This document shows positions 30,569-39,888 of a stretch of 64,000 bases of DNA, piece by piece. The notes beneath the pieces were generated by a model. That model ran no database searches and had not been told where the DNA came from. It was given only the letters and a program-made list of their open reading frames with translations. Origin of the DNA: Thiogranum sp963752745 (GTDB lineage Bacteria > Pseudomonadota > Gammaproteobacteria > DSM-19610). Position numbers and translations under genes: made by a program. Numbering within the stretch: the stretch's first letter is position 1; every line of letters begins with the position of its first letter. The stretch lies in contig CAVWAK010000029.1 of assembly GCA_963752745.1 (NCBI GenBank), positions 62,001 through 126,000 of the forward strand, in the 5' to 3' direction.

Positions 30569-30597
30569 ACCCCCTAAGACACTAATCATTAGGGGGT
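30569..30597. promoter_or_regulatory. ACCCCCTAA inverted repeat between divergent genes
   Basis: ACCCCCTAA (30569-30577) and TTAGGGGGT (30589-30597) are a perfect 9-bp inverted repeat with an 11-base spacer, 50 bases before the DUF6394 start and 142 before the HD-GYP start. It resembles an operator for a dimeric regulator; a transcript hairpin is less likely because no T-tract follows. Confidence 0.5.
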
Positions 30598-30646
30598 TTA
30601 TAAGCTAAACTTACTCCACGAACAAAAATCAAGGAGCTGTCCCGAT

Positions 30647-31030
30647 ATGAATCTGGAAAAAGTCCTCTTCGCCTTCTTCTCCATCCTGGCACTGACCCTG
30701 AACTATGGCTTTTTTGTTGGCGAACTGGACAACCCCGACCACCATAACGCTTACGAACTGTTTGCTGCCCTGGTAGTCAGCCTGATTGCTACTATTATGA
30801 AGTTCGGCGACCGTGCGCACATTGGCGCGTTGTTGCTGGCCACCAGCCTGGTCGCAGACCTGCAACTGATAACAGCAGCACTGATCTGGGGCTTTGTCCT
30901 GTACATCGCCGAGATGCCGCTGTCGACCAATGCCATGGCGAGTATTGTTTCGTTGTCCGGTGGGGCGCTACTTGCCAACCTGATCTCGGTTATCCTGCTG
31001 GTCGTGGAAACAGTCACCTTCCGCCGTTAG
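30647..31030 (+). CDS. DUF6394 family membrane protein
   Basis: 127 residues with about four hydrophobic helices (near 8-24, 40-60, 65-90, 100-122) and a short charged tail. The pattern FFVGELDNPDHHNAYELFAA and MKFGDRAHIGALLLATSLVADLQL fits DUF6394. It lies 9 bases before a potassium channel gene, and the two are likely cotranscribed, so it may be an accessory subunit or related ion-homeostasis protein. The association is inference. Confidence 0.8.
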   Translation: MNLEKVLFAFFSILALTLNYGFFVGELDNPDHHNAYELFAALVVSLIATIMKFGDRAHIGALLLATSLVADLQLITAALIWGFVLYIAEMPLSTNAMASIVSLSGGALLANLISVILLVVETVTFRR

Positions 31031-31039
31031 CCCCCGATA

Positions 31040-32752
31040 ATGCAAAACGTCATCTACCTGATGTTGCGGCGCATGCGTTTGCCGCTGATCCTGCTGATCG
31101 CAGTCTACGCGGTTGCAGTGGTAGGACTGACCCTTATTCCGGGACAGGATGACCAGGGGCAGCCCTGGCGGATGGATTTCTTCCACGCGATCTATTTCGT
31201 CAGCTTTCTGGGTTCAACCATCGGTTTGGGTGAGATCCCCTACCCGTTTACCAACGCCCAGCGAATGTGGACGACGTTTGTTATCTATTCAGCTGTCGTT
31301 GTCTGGCTGTATGCCATTGGTTCTATCCTGACACTTATTCAGGACCAGGGCTTTCGTCGTGTGCTTGCCTATACGTCTTTTGCCCGCAAGGTACGCAGAA
31401 TCAATGAGTCATTTTATATTATTTGTGGCTATGGTGATGCCAGCAGTCTCCTGGTCCGTGAACTCGTGGAACGCGGCATACACTGTGTCGTAATCGAAAA
31501 AGACCAGGACAAGATCCTTGGCCTGGCTGTTGAGGACCTGCCTGATTATGTGCCCGGTCTGTGTGAAGATGCGACGGTGTCCGAACACCTGGTGTCAGCT
31601 GGACTGACCCACCCGATGTGCCGCGGCGTCATAGCCCTGACCGGCGATGATCATGCCAACCTGACAATCGCAATTTCCTGCAAACTGCTGGCGCCTGAAG
31701 TTCAGGTGATCTGCCAGTCAGACACCAAAGACTTTGCCGAAAACATGGCATCATTTGGTACCGATAACGTGGTCGATGCGTTCGAGATCTTCGCTTCAAG
31801 GTTTGCCATGATGTTCCACTCTCCCAGCATGTACCTGGTATACGAATGGATGACCTCGGTTACGCATTCCCCGCTGGCCGATTTCACCCGCCCCCCTACC
31901 GGCACCTGGCTGCTGTGTGGCTACGGCCGATTTGGCAAGGCAGTACGCAAGTACATCACCCCGGAAGGTGTAGAGACGCGCATCGTTGAGGCTGATCCGG
32001 ACCTGACCGACGCACCGACCGATACCATCACTGGTCGCGGCACCGAGGCACACACACTGGAAGCGGCCGGCATTCACGAAGTCCAGGGGCTGATCGCCGG
32101 TACTGACAATGATGCCAACAACCTCTCCATTATCATAACCGCCCGTCAACTGAACCCCGAACTGTTTACTGCAGCCCGGCAGAACCTGCAGAACAAATCG
32201 GACATCTACAAAGCCGCACCGATCGATATGATCATGCAGCCGGGCACTATTATCGCCAAACATATCCTCGGCATTATCCTGGCGCCGTTACTCGATGATT
32301 TTCTGCGACTGACCCACGACCAGAACGAAGAATGGGCCAATGTTCTGGTCAGTCGAGTTGCCGGTGTTGTAGAAGATGTAGCGCCGGATGTCTGGGATGT
32401 CGAGATAACACCGCTGGCAGCACCGGCAATATTCGACTGCCTGATCCGCAGCGAACCCGTTACTCTCAAGCAACTGTGTACAGATCCAAACGACCTTTCG
32501 CAGCAACTTTCATGCGTACCGCTACTGATCAAGCGCGACCAGGAGTACCTGCTGCTCCCGGAGATGCACGAGCTGCTGAGGAGCTGTGACAGCATACTCT
32601 TTTGCGGACTGGGCAATGCCCACCGTGAAATCATGCACCTTGTGCACGATCACCAGACGGTTCGCTACATCCGTACCGGCGTTGATATGCCGAGCGGCAT
32701 CTTCTGGCAGTGGATAACACGCAACAAAAGCGAATTGCGCTCAGCTGATTAA
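31040..32752 (+). CDS. K+ channel with two RCK/TrkA-N domains
   Basis: 570 residues. Two N-terminal helices (about 15-33 and 72-95) flank a pore loop with the filter STIGLGEIPYPFT, matching the T-x-G-x-G potassium filter. Two Rossmann (RCK) domains follow, each starting with a glycine motif: IICGYGDASSLLVRELVERG (about 127) and LLCGYGRFGKAVRKY (about 288). Such channels gate K+ flux in response to nucleotides or ions bound to the RCK ring. The C-terminal 170 residues contain a TrkA_C-like part. The end overlaps the convergent Sel1 gene by 12 bases. Confidence 0.88.
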   Translation: MQNVIYLMLRRMRLPLILLIAVYAVAVVGLTLIPGQDDQGQPWRMDFFHAIYFVSFLGSTIGLGEIPYPFTNAQRMWTTFVIYSAVVVWLYAIGSILTLIQDQGFRRVLAYTSFARKVRRINESFYIICGYGDASSLLVRELVERGIHCVVIEKDQDKILGLAVEDLPDYVPGLCEDATVSEHLVSAGLTHPMCRGVIALTGDDHANLTIAISCKLLAPEVQVICQSDTKDFAENMASFGTDNVVDAFEIFASRFAMMFHSPSMYLVYEWMTSVTHSPLADFTRPPTGTWLLCGYGRFGKAVRKYITPEGVETRIVEADPDLTDAPTDTITGRGTEAHTLEAAGIHEVQGLIAGTDNDANNLSIIITARQLNPELFTAARQNLQNKSDIYKAAPIDMIMQPGTIIAKHILGIILAPLLDDFLRLTHDQNEEWANVLVSRVAGVVEDVAPDVWDVEITPLAAPAIFDCLIRSEPVTLKQLCTDPNDLSQQLSCVPLLIKRDQEYLLLPEMHELLRSCDSILFCGLGNAHREIMHLVHDHQTVRYIRTGVDMPSGIFWQWITRNKSELRSAD

Positions 32753-33151
32753 ATCTTCACCTTCAAGATCCAGCAGTTGCTCCGCACTCAATCGCCTGGC
32801 AGTTTCCGACAAGCCGGCTCGCGCTTCCTCGTCCCCGCCAGCAACCGCACGCGCATACCAACGGTATGCTTTAAGCAGGTCTTCACTAACACCGCAGCCA
32901 TTCGCATAGGCCCAGCCGAGCCCCTGCTGCGATTCGGCGACCCCCTGCTCAGCCGCCTTTTCCCACCATTGCACAGCCTGCCGGTCATCCTGATCAACAC
33001 CGATCCCCTTGTGATAGTGCCAACCGAGAAAGTGCTGAGCCATTGCCACGCCTTGCGCCGCCAACTGCGTAACAATGGCAAACGAGCGGTCAAACTCCCC
33101 GTTACTGATAGCGGCTACCGCTTTCTGAAGCTGCGGATGATCTTCATTCAT
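32741..33151 (-). CDS. Sel1-like repeat protein
   Basis: 136 residues from ATG 33151 (MNEDHPQLQKAVAAISNGEF); a longer frame to 33253 overlaps the divergent acyltransferase gene and is less likely. It contains two to three Sel1/TPR-like repeats: AQHFLGWHYHKGIGVDQDDRQA, ESQQGLGWAYANGCGVSEDLLKA. No signal peptide is visible. Sel1 repeats mediate protein-protein contacts; the partner is unknown. Confidence 0.8.
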   Translation of the reverse strand: MNEDHPQLQKAVAAISNGEFDRSFAIVTQLAAQGVAMAQHFLGWHYHKGIGVDQDDRQAVQWWEKAAEQGVAESQQGLGWAYANGCGVSEDLLKAYRWYARAVAGGDEEARAGLSETARRLSAEQLLDLEGEDLIS

Positions 33152-33234
33152 CTTGTATTTACCCGACAATAAAACAGGTTTGAATCTTATCAAGCATAGG
33201 GAATCATAAAGAAGCGTGCAATAATTGTGCTCGC

Positions 33235-34128
33235 ATGCCACCTCCAAAAACACAGTTAAAGCAGCGCGTCATAGTCTGGTTGATCAGCTCACTAGGCCGT
33301 GTCCCTTTGCCTGCCCTGTATGCCCTGTCAGACCTGTTGTTTCTGATCTTGTATCGTATTATGAAGTTTCAGCGTCGCCTGCTGGACGACAACCTGAAAC
33401 ACGCCTTTCCGACCTGGAGCAATGCTGAACGCGACAACCTCGCCGCTACCAGCTACCGCAATGCCCTTGATTTTCTGGTCGAAACAATTAAATGCTGGCG
33501 ACTGGACAAGGCCGGGATCGAACGACGCGTAACGCTGAAAAATCCTGAACTGATTGCTGAACTGGCCGCACAACACAAGACACTACTGGCTCTCACATCC
33601 CATTCAGGCAACTGGGAATGGCTCCAGCTTGCCTGTGCCGCACAACTCGAAACACCAGTTGCGGCACTCTATAGTTCGTTAAACCTGCCGGATATCGATG
33701 CATTGCTGACGACGATGCGCAGCCGCTTCGGCAGCACGCTGATAGAAGCAAAAACGGCATTGCCTTCTCTGGTTGAATTTTCCCGGCAAGGGGGCATCAT
33801 CGCTATCAATGCCGACCAGGGGCCAAGACCAGAGGATGACAAATACTGGGGCCCGTTCCTGGGTATCGATACGGCTTTCTTTACCGGGCCGGACAAACTG
33901 GCCCGCCTGTTCAGGGCACCTGTTGTTTTCGTACGCATGCAGCGCCTTCGGCGCGGTTACTATGAAGTTGAATTCGAGCTGCTCTGCGAACCCCCTTACC
34001 CAAAGGACCAGGACAGCATTATGCCCGCATATATAAAGGCTGCAGAGCGGCAGATCCTGTCTGCACCCCAGGACTGGTTCTGGTTATACAAGCGCTGGAA
34101 ATACCCTCGCCCGTTGTACACTGACTAG
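33235..34128 (+). CDS. LpxL/HtrB-type lysophospholipid acyltransferase family protein
   Basis: 297 residues. The acyltransferase signature H-x4-E appears as SHSGNWEWLQ, followed by a second block NADQGPRPEDDKYWGPFLG, and the C-terminal PQDWFWLYKRWKYPRP that is typical of lipid A late acyltransferases. An N-terminal hydrophobic segment anchors it to the inner membrane. The usual reaction adds a secondary acyl chain to lipid A from acyl-ACP. The gene is convergent with, and overlaps by 4 bases, the acyl-AMP ligase gene carrying an ACP domain; a functional link with that activated acyl chain is possible but unproven. Confidence 0.85.
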   Translation: MPPPKTQLKQRVIVWLISSLGRVPLPALYALSDLLFLILYRIMKFQRRLLDDNLKHAFPTWSNAERDNLAATSYRNALDFLVETIKCWRLDKAGIERRVTLKNPELIAELAAQHKTLLALTSHSGNWEWLQLACAAQLETPVAALYSSLNLPDIDALLTTMRSRFGSTLIEAKTALPSLVEFSRQGGIIAINADQGPRPEDDKYWGPFLGIDTAFFTGPDKLARLFRAPVVFVRMQRLRRGYYEVEFELLCEPPYPKDQDSIMPAYIKAAERQILSAPQDWFWLYKRWKYPRPLYTD

Positions 34129-36035
34129 CGCTCTATGTAGCCTGCAAGCTCACTGATCGTCGGATGATCAAACAGGTCGGTAACATCTGTTTTACCCGGA
34201 TAGCGCGCTTCAATTTCTTCGTGGATGCGCACCAGCATCAGTGAGTCTGCGCCCAGTTCAAACAGGTTTTGATCGGTCGCGATCAAGCGCCCCGGGAACA
34301 ACTGCCGGCATAGATCAAGCAGTGACTGTTCGACGCTGTCAGCCGCAGGTTCGCTACCAGGTTCAACCCGGGCGTCAAGGTCACCCAGCAGCTGGTCATA
34401 TTCACCCGCACTAAAGGCATCAGCAAGACGAAAACGCTGTAGCTTGCCGCTACTGGTTCTTGGCAGGCTATGTACAGGCAGAATTGCCCTGGCGTGCAAA
34501 CCCGTCGCCGCTGCCAGTGCTGCCCGCAGTTCCGGCAGACGCGCGGAAAAGTCGGCCAGAGACTTGCGGTGCTGGATAAATACCAGTAACTCGTCTTCGC
34601 TATTGTCTACGCTGCGCACCGCGCAGACCACCAGCTTGTCTGCATCGATGCCGGTAGTGCGCTGCAACGCAGCTTCGATATCCTGCGGGTACCAGTTTTG
34701 CCCGCCAGCGAACAGAATATCCTTGCAGCGTCCGGTAATATACAAGCCGTCAGTCGTAAGTAAACCAAGGTCACCGGTATCCAGCCAGCCGTCAATCAAG
34801 GCGGCTTCATCACACTTCGGGCAACGGTAATAACCACCGGTGACATTGTCACCACGAATCTGCACATGACCGACAGTAAACTCGGGTAGTTGCCTGCCCT
34901 GGTCATCACAGATGCGAATTTTGCAGGCTGGCAAGGGATGACCCAGGCAGACGAGTTCGTGGGCTTGCGTGGAAACCTCAACCGGTACCACGCGATCTCC
35001 TGGCGCAAGCTGCCCGGATGCCAGCACAATCGTCCGTAATTGATCGCCTGGCCTTGGAAAGGTAACGGCCAGGCTGGCTTCCGCCAGGCCGTAAACCGGG
35101 AACATACTTTCTTCAGGCAAGCCCCTGGCCTTCAACGCCCGGGTAAACGCCCGGCATGCGTCGGCAGACACCGGTTCGGCGCCATTAAAGACAAGACGGA
35201 CGTGACTCAGGTCCAGCGACTCATCTTCGGGGTCAACTGCCTTGAGGTAGTGCCGGTAACCAAAGCTCGGGGAACACAATAGCGTTGCAGAATAATCACA
35301 CGCTGCTCGCAACCAGCGCGCCGGACGACGAACAAAGACATCAGTGTCCATCAACACCTGGTCGATCCCGTTATGCAACGGCACAAGATGAAAACCGATC
35401 AGGCCCATATCGTGACTCAATGGCATCCAGCTCAACGTTGTATCACCAGCACTTATTGCTGCTGCCTGTGTGATATCACGGATATTGACAAGCAGATTCC
35501 TGTGACTGAGCTGTACACCCTTGGGCTCGCTGGTCGAGCCGGATGAAAACTGTATGAAGGCTATATCTTCGGGTTGTGCATGATGCAGTTCACCGGTGTC
35601 ATCAGACCGGGTGATATCCTCCATAAGACAAACCCGTTTATCAAACTGCGATTGCGAACCAGCCGTCTGTTTATACCGCTGCCAGAGTTCGCGCTCGGTA
35701 AACAGCCAGGCTGATTCAGACAGTGTGCCTACACGTTCAAGCCTGCCTAGCGCATCCTGGCGAACACCTCCTGCAAGTGGTACAGCGACGAGTCCGCCGA
35801 GCTGGCAGGCCCAGAAAGCATCAATAAATGCGCGATTGTCGCGCACGAACAGCACCAGCGCATCACCGGGCTTCAGCCCACGTGACTGCAACACGGCCAA
35901 CAAGCGCAGTGCCCGCTGCAGCAATTCAGCATAACTAATGACGCTTTCGCGGTCCTGGCTGCGGAGAAATCGCAACCCACGCTGAGACGACGCAGGAGCA
36001 AGCAAAAGATCCGCCAGCGTTGTAGCTTCAGCCAT
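34125..36035 (-). CDS. Fatty acyl-AMP ligase fused to acyl carrier domain
   Basis: 636 residues. Adenylation motifs: IQFSSGSTSEPKGVQLSHRN (P-loop, about 165), WMPLSHDMGLIGFHL, VYGLAEASLAVTFP, DTGDLGLL and KDILFAGGQNWYP. The absence of a CoA-ligase-like close relation and the WMPLSHDMGLIG motif favour the FAAL class, which activates a fatty acid as acyl-AMP and passes it to a carrier. The C-terminus is a carrier domain with the phosphopantetheine Ser in FELGADSLMLVRI (about 600). The start overlaps the P450 stop by 8 bases. The combination suggests tethered-acyl chemistry: activation, loading, then P450 oxidation. No ketosynthase or NRPS gene is present nearby, so the product is unknown. Confidence 0.87.
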   Translation of the reverse strand: MAEATTLADLLLAPASSQRGLRFLRSQDRESVISYAELLQRALRLLAVLQSRGLKPGDALVLFVRDNRAFIDAFWACQLGGLVAVPLAGGVRQDALGRLERVGTLSESAWLFTERELWQRYKQTAGSQSQFDKRVCLMEDITRSDDTGELHHAQPEDIAFIQFSSGSTSEPKGVQLSHRNLLVNIRDITQAAAISAGDTTLSWMPLSHDMGLIGFHLVPLHNGIDQVLMDTDVFVRRPARWLRAACDYSATLLCSPSFGYRHYLKAVDPEDESLDLSHVRLVFNGAEPVSADACRAFTRALKARGLPEESMFPVYGLAEASLAVTFPRPGDQLRTIVLASGQLAPGDRVVPVEVSTQAHELVCLGHPLPACKIRICDDQGRQLPEFTVGHVQIRGDNVTGGYYRCPKCDEAALIDGWLDTGDLGLLTTDGLYITGRCKDILFAGGQNWYPQDIEAALQRTTGIDADKLVVCAVRSVDNSEDELLVFIQHRKSLADFSARLPELRAALAAATGLHARAILPVHSLPRTSSGKLQRFRLADAFSAGEYDQLLGDLDARVEPGSEPAADSVEQSLLDLCRQLFPGRLIATDQNLFELGADSLMLVRIHEEIEARYPGKTDVTDLFDHPTISELAGYIER

Positions 36036-37326
36036 GGCTGTTTACCCGGAATTTCAGCCACAAATGATGACGCGGACGCAGATTTACGTCAGCATCCAGT
36101 TCAATACCTGTTTTCCCGGGCAATTCAGGTGAAACCTGTGAAGCAATTACTGCCAGATGTACCAGCATTTCCATGTTGGCAAAGGTTTCGCCGATGCAAT
36201 GGCGAGGACCTGCGGAAAACGGCAGGTAGGCATAGCGCTCCCAGTTTGCATCACCCAGAAAACGGGTTGGATCGAAGACTTCGGCCTGTTCCCAGTACCC
36301 GGGGTGTCGGTGCAACAGATAGCTACAAATAAACACATCGCTGCCAGCCGGTAGCGTATAGGGACCCAGTTGATCTTCGTTCAGCGCCTGGCGCGTATAC
36401 AACCAACCCGGCGGATAAAGGCGTAACGCCTCCTGCAGAACGGCGCGCGTATAGGCCAGTGACTCCAATGCACCGCTGTCCAGACTGTCAAGGTTCAACT
36501 GCCCTGCTTCATCGACTACTCGCCGCATACTGTCCGGGTGGGCGGCAAGCAGGTACCAGGCCCAGTTCAGAGTTGCTGCAGTCGTCTCATGACCGGCGAC
36601 AATAAGCGTCAGCATTTCATCAATAATCTGCCGGTCACTCATGCCCTCGCCGCTCGACCGGTCGACTGCCTGCAAGGTATGTGTCAACAAATCCACAGGG
36701 TAGTCATTTTCCTTCCGGCGCCGCTCAATAAATCCTTGTATCAACTTGCCAAGAGCCCGAAATTTTATGGCGAATTTCAGGTCACGGTTACTGTGCTTGC
36801 TAACCAGCGCAAAGGACTGTGCCGGAATGTCGACAAGGTCAGCAGAGAAAAGTGCTCGCAGCATCACCTCCAGGGCAGCCTCACTAACGGCCTCTGTCAC
36901 ATTGACTGCCTCGCCGCTACGTGCCGCCCGCTGCCAGCTACTTGCCTGCTGTTGCGCCACATCGAGAAACAGGGGCAGGCAAGCTTCGACACCGGAACGG
37001 TGGAACCCCGACTGCATCTGCCGACGTTGCCGACGCCAGGTATCACCTTCACTGGTCATCAGGCCGTTACCCAGCAGCACCCGTATCCGCTCGATTCCGA
37101 TTCCCTTCGTGTAGTTGCGATGATTGGTAACCAGGATGCGTCGAATCAAACCGGGATCATTAACAACCCAGGTATCAACGTCACGTGACTCGGCAGGAAC
37201 GCGATAACAATCGCCATAGTGCTGCCAGAGGCGGCCCAGCGTTTCCAGTTTGTCTGGCTGTTTTTCGAGATCAAACGGCGTGTCCGGCCCGGGGGGCTGG
37301 CGGCTTGCTGAACTGGCAATGGACAT
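36028..37326 (-). CDS. Cytochrome P450
   Basis: 432 residues from ATG 37326 (MSIASSASRQPPGPDTPFDL); the longer frame to 37401 overlaps the CDGSH gene. Motifs: I-helix LIVAGHETTAATLNW, K-helix LQEALRLYPPGW (ExxR), and heme loop FSAGPRHCIGETFA with the thiolate Cys. Sequence character is class B/CYP102- or CYP4-like, often acting on fatty acyl substrates. No membrane anchor. It needs an electron donor; the double CDGSH Fe-S protein encoded 10 bases upstream in the same operon is an obvious but untested candidate. Cotranscribed with the acyl-AMP ligase, so an ACP-bound fatty acid is the likely substrate. Confidence 0.9.
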   Translation of the reverse strand: MSIASSASRQPPGPDTPFDLEKQPDKLETLGRLWQHYGDCYRVPAESRDVDTWVVNDPGLIRRILVTNHRNYTKGIGIERIRVLLGNGLMTSEGDTWRRQRRQMQSGFHRSGVEACLPLFLDVAQQQASSWQRAARSGEAVNVTEAVSEAALEVMLRALFSADLVDIPAQSFALVSKHSNRDLKFAIKFRALGKLIQGFIERRRKENDYPVDLLTHTLQAVDRSSGEGMSDRQIIDEMLTLIVAGHETTAATLNWAWYLLAAHPDSMRRVVDEAGQLNLDSLDSGALESLAYTRAVLQEALRLYPPGWLYTRQALNEDQLGPYTLPAGSDVFICSYLLHRHPGYWEQAEVFDPTRFLGDANWERYAYLPFSAGPRHCIGETFANMEMLVHLAVIASQVSPELPGKTGIELDADVNLRPRHHLWLKFRVNSHG

Positions 37327-37336
37327 AAAAGAATGG

Positions 37337-37753
37337 TTAGCCTGAAAACCCGCACATCTTGTGGCTGCCATCGCACAATGGCTTGTTGGCCGACGCACCA
37401 CATCGGCATAATGCAGCCTTGCTGCGGACAGCGGCTACGCTATTATCCGCGCTGGTAATTTCCATCGGCCCCTTTGCGATCAACATGGCATCGGGTCGAA
37501 CTGTTATTGTCAACGGTCCATCGTCGTTTTCCGGTTCCGCGGAATCGATACCCAGCTCGACATCGTCAGCCGCGAAACCCGATTCCCGGTGGCTGCCATC
37601 ACAAAATGGCTTGTTGGCCGATGCGCCACAACGGCACAGCACTACTTCGCCGCCTGAATAAAGCACCTCACCTTCAGGATCGACAACCTTGATCTCTCCC
37701 GTGCAGAGTAACGGCCCATTCTCACGCACTTTGATTCTGTTTTTCGGGCTCAT
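37337..37753 (-). CDS. Double CDGSH iron-sulfur protein
   Basis: 138 residues from ATG 37753 with AAGGAG upstream. Two copies of the [2Fe-2S] signature C-x-C-x2-S-x3-P-x-C-D-G-S-H are present: CRCGASANKPFCDGSH and CRCGASANKPLCDGSH. Each uses the 3Cys-1His ligand set of the mitoNEET family. A divergent middle part (TITVRPDAMLIAKGPMEI) resembles the DUF1271/Fer4_19-type insert region of bacterial homologs. It sits between the SLC13 transporter (11-base gap) and P450 (10-base gap). A redox role supporting the P450 is inferred. Confidence 0.88.
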   Translation of the reverse strand: MSPKNRIKVRENGPLLCTGEIKVVDPEGEVLYSGGEVVLCRCGASANKPFCDGSHRESGFAADDVELGIDSAEPENDDGPLTITVRPDAMLIAKGPMEITSADNSVAAVRSKAALCRCGASANKPLCDGSHKMCGFSG

Positions 37754-37764
37754 ACCGGTCTCCT

Positions 37765-39210
37765 TTACAAGCTGAACAACCCCGATTGCTCGGGAAATAC
37801 GATCCCCCAAAGATACACGAAAACACTAATCAGAAGCACGCCTATCAGGTTCAGCCATAATCCGGCGCGTGCCATCTGCGCAATATGTATGCAGTGGCTG
37901 CCAAACACAATGGCGTTCGGTGGTGTCGCCACCGGCAGCATAAAGGCAAACGAGGCACAGAGTGTCGCGGTTACCATGAGGATCAGTGGTGAAAGCTGCA
38001 GCGCCTGCGCCAGAGCGCCCAGCACCGGCAATAGCAGCGACGCAGTAGCCGTGTTGGATGTCACTTCAGTCAGGAAGATAACCAGCAACCCCACACACAG
38101 GATCACTACCGGCACCGGCACCCCGGCAAGCACCTCTAGCTGCCAGGCCAGCCAGGTCGTCAGACCAGACTCGCTGAAGCCCGCAGCGAGCGCAAATCCA
38201 CCACCAAACAGGACAATAATATCCCAGGGAATACGTACCGCTGTCTCCCAATTGAGCAAGGCTCCACGCTGCCCACCGCCAGCCGGCATGACAAACAACA
38301 GTAAGGCACCGGCGATTGCGATAGTGGAATCCTTAACCATGCTCAGCGGCTCCCAGGTAATGAAACCACGCAACATCCACAACGACGCTACACCTGCGAA
38401 CACCAGTCCAATACGTTTTTCCGGTGTAGACAGCGGCCCCAGCTGGGCCAGCTCCTCGCGCAAATGACGACCCGAATCATCGAGCCTGATCTTCCCCAGC
38501 GGGAACGCAATACGTGTCAGGTATAGCCATGCCAGCAACAACATCAGCAGCGACAATGGCAAGGAAAACTGCATCCAGGTGCCAAAGCGCAAATCAATAC
38601 CGTATTGCTGGTCAAGCACACCTGCCAATACTGCATTCGGAGGCGTACCGATCAGCGTGGCCACGCCGCCAATACTGGCTGAATAGGCAATCCCAAGCAT
38701 TAATGCAGTAGCCAATGGCGAAGTCCGCCAGCGATTGTCCGGCAGCAACTGTTTCAACACCGCCAGACCGATGGTCACCATCATCATTGCTGTAGCCGTG
38801 TTGCTTATCCACATGGACAACAGGGCCGTGGCAATCATGAAACCCAGAACAAGCCGAACCGGTGCCGTACCGACGCGCTGAATAATACGCAGCGCAATAC
38901 GCCGGTGCAGGTGCCAGCGCTCCATGGTGACAGCGATCATGAACCCACCCATGAACAGGTAGATCAGGTGATGCCCATAGGCACGGGTGACCATATTGGC
39001 AGGCATAATGCCGGTCGCAGGAAACAACACAACAGGCAATAACGCCGTGGCAGGAATAGGGACAGCTTCACTGATCCACCAGATAGCCATCCAGGCCGTC
39101 ACGGCAACCAGCTCCCAGGCCTCCTGGTTAAGGCCATCCGGCCCGGGCAACAACAGCAAACCTGAAAAGGCTATCGGACCCAGCCACAGTCCGACCGATC
39201 CCGGCCTCAC
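37765..39210 (-). CDS. SLC13/DASS family permease
   Basis: 481 residues with about 11-12 hydrophobic segments. The family SNT motifs appear twice: MWISNTATAMMMVTIG and EVTSNTATASLLLPVLG, which coordinate Na+ and substrate. DASS members import dicarboxylates or sulfate with Na+. The start GTG 39210 overlaps the msrA stop. Being in one operon with CDGSH, P450 and acyl-AMP ligase genes, it could supply a carboxylate to the pathway, but general dicarboxylate uptake is equally possible. Confidence 0.87.
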   Translation of the reverse strand: MRPGSVGLWLGPIAFSGLLLLPGPDGLNQEAWELVAVTAWMAIWWISEAVPIPATALLPVVLFPATGIMPANMVTRAYGHHLIYLFMGGFMIAVTMERWHLHRRIALRIIQRVGTAPVRLVLGFMIATALLSMWISNTATAMMMVTIGLAVLKQLLPDNRWRTSPLATALMLGIAYSASIGGVATLIGTPPNAVLAGVLDQQYGIDLRFGTWMQFSLPLSLLMLLLAWLYLTRIAFPLGKIRLDDSGRHLREELAQLGPLSTPEKRIGLVFAGVASLWMLRGFITWEPLSMVKDSTIAIAGALLLFVMPAGGGQRGALLNWETAVRIPWDIIVLFGGGFALAAGFSESGLTTWLAWQLEVLAGVPVPVVILCVGLLVIFLTEVTSNTATASLLLPVLGALAQALQLSPLILMVTATLCASFAFMLPVATPPNAIVFGSHCIHIAQMARAGLWLNLIGVLLISVFVYLWGIVFPEQSGLFSL

Positions 39211-39848
39211 GAATCGCCCATCTCGTATCTGACACCGCAGCCACCCAGACCGCAGTAACCGTTCGGGTTCTTTGCCAGGTATTGCTGGTGATAATCCTCG
39301 GCATAGTAAAAAGTCGGCGCGCCCAGAATCTCCGTAGTAATACTGCCACGCCCGGCCGATGACAGACTGGTCTGAAAACTGCGTTTACTGTCTTCAGCGA
39401 CCTTCTGTTGCTGTGCATCAGAAGTGTAAATACCGGAACGGTACTGCGTACCGACATCGTTACCCTGGCGCATACCCTGAGTGGGATCGTGACTGTCCCA
39501 GAAGCAGGCCAGTAACTGATGGTAACTGACCCTGGCAGGATCGAAGACCACAAGCACAACCTCATTGTGCCCGGTCATCCCGCTGCAAACCTCACGATAA
39601 GAAGGATTTGGCGTATAACCACCCGCATAACCTGCAGCGGTAGTGTATACACCATCAAGCTCCCAGAACCGTCGCTCTGCTCCCCAGAAACAGCCGAGAC
39701 CAAACACCGCCTGCTCCAGTCCTTCCGGAAATGGCGGCACCAGCGGATGACCATTCACGAAGTGCGCATCCGGCACCGTTACGGGCGTATCCCGGCCTGG
39801 CAGGGCCTGATCAGGGTCTGGCATCTGTATTGCCTTGTGCATAAACAT
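39207..39848 (-). CDS. msrA: Peptide-methionine (S)-S-oxide reductase
   Basis: 213 residues from ATG 39848. The active site is GLGCFWGAERRFWEL; other family blocks are TAAGYAGGYTPNPSYREVCSG, GHNEVV and YRSGIYTSD. The C-terminal GYCGLGGCGV carries resolving cysteines. Repairs oxidised methionine in the cytoplasm using thioredoxin. First gene of the minus-strand operon leading into the permease and P450. Confidence 0.93.
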   Translation of the reverse strand: MFMHKAIQMPDPDQALPGRDTPVTVPDAHFVNGHPLVPPFPEGLEQAVFGLGCFWGAERRFWELDGVYTTAAGYAGGYTPNPSYREVCSGMTGHNEVVLVVFDPARVSYHQLLACFWDSHDPTQGMRQGNDVGTQYRSGIYTSDAQQQKVAEDSKRSFQTSLSSAGRGSITTEILGAPTFYYAEDYHQQYLAKNPNGYCGLGGCGVRYEMGDS

Positions 39849-39888
39849 TACACTACTCTTTTCCAATGTGGCCTCATAGTAACCAACG

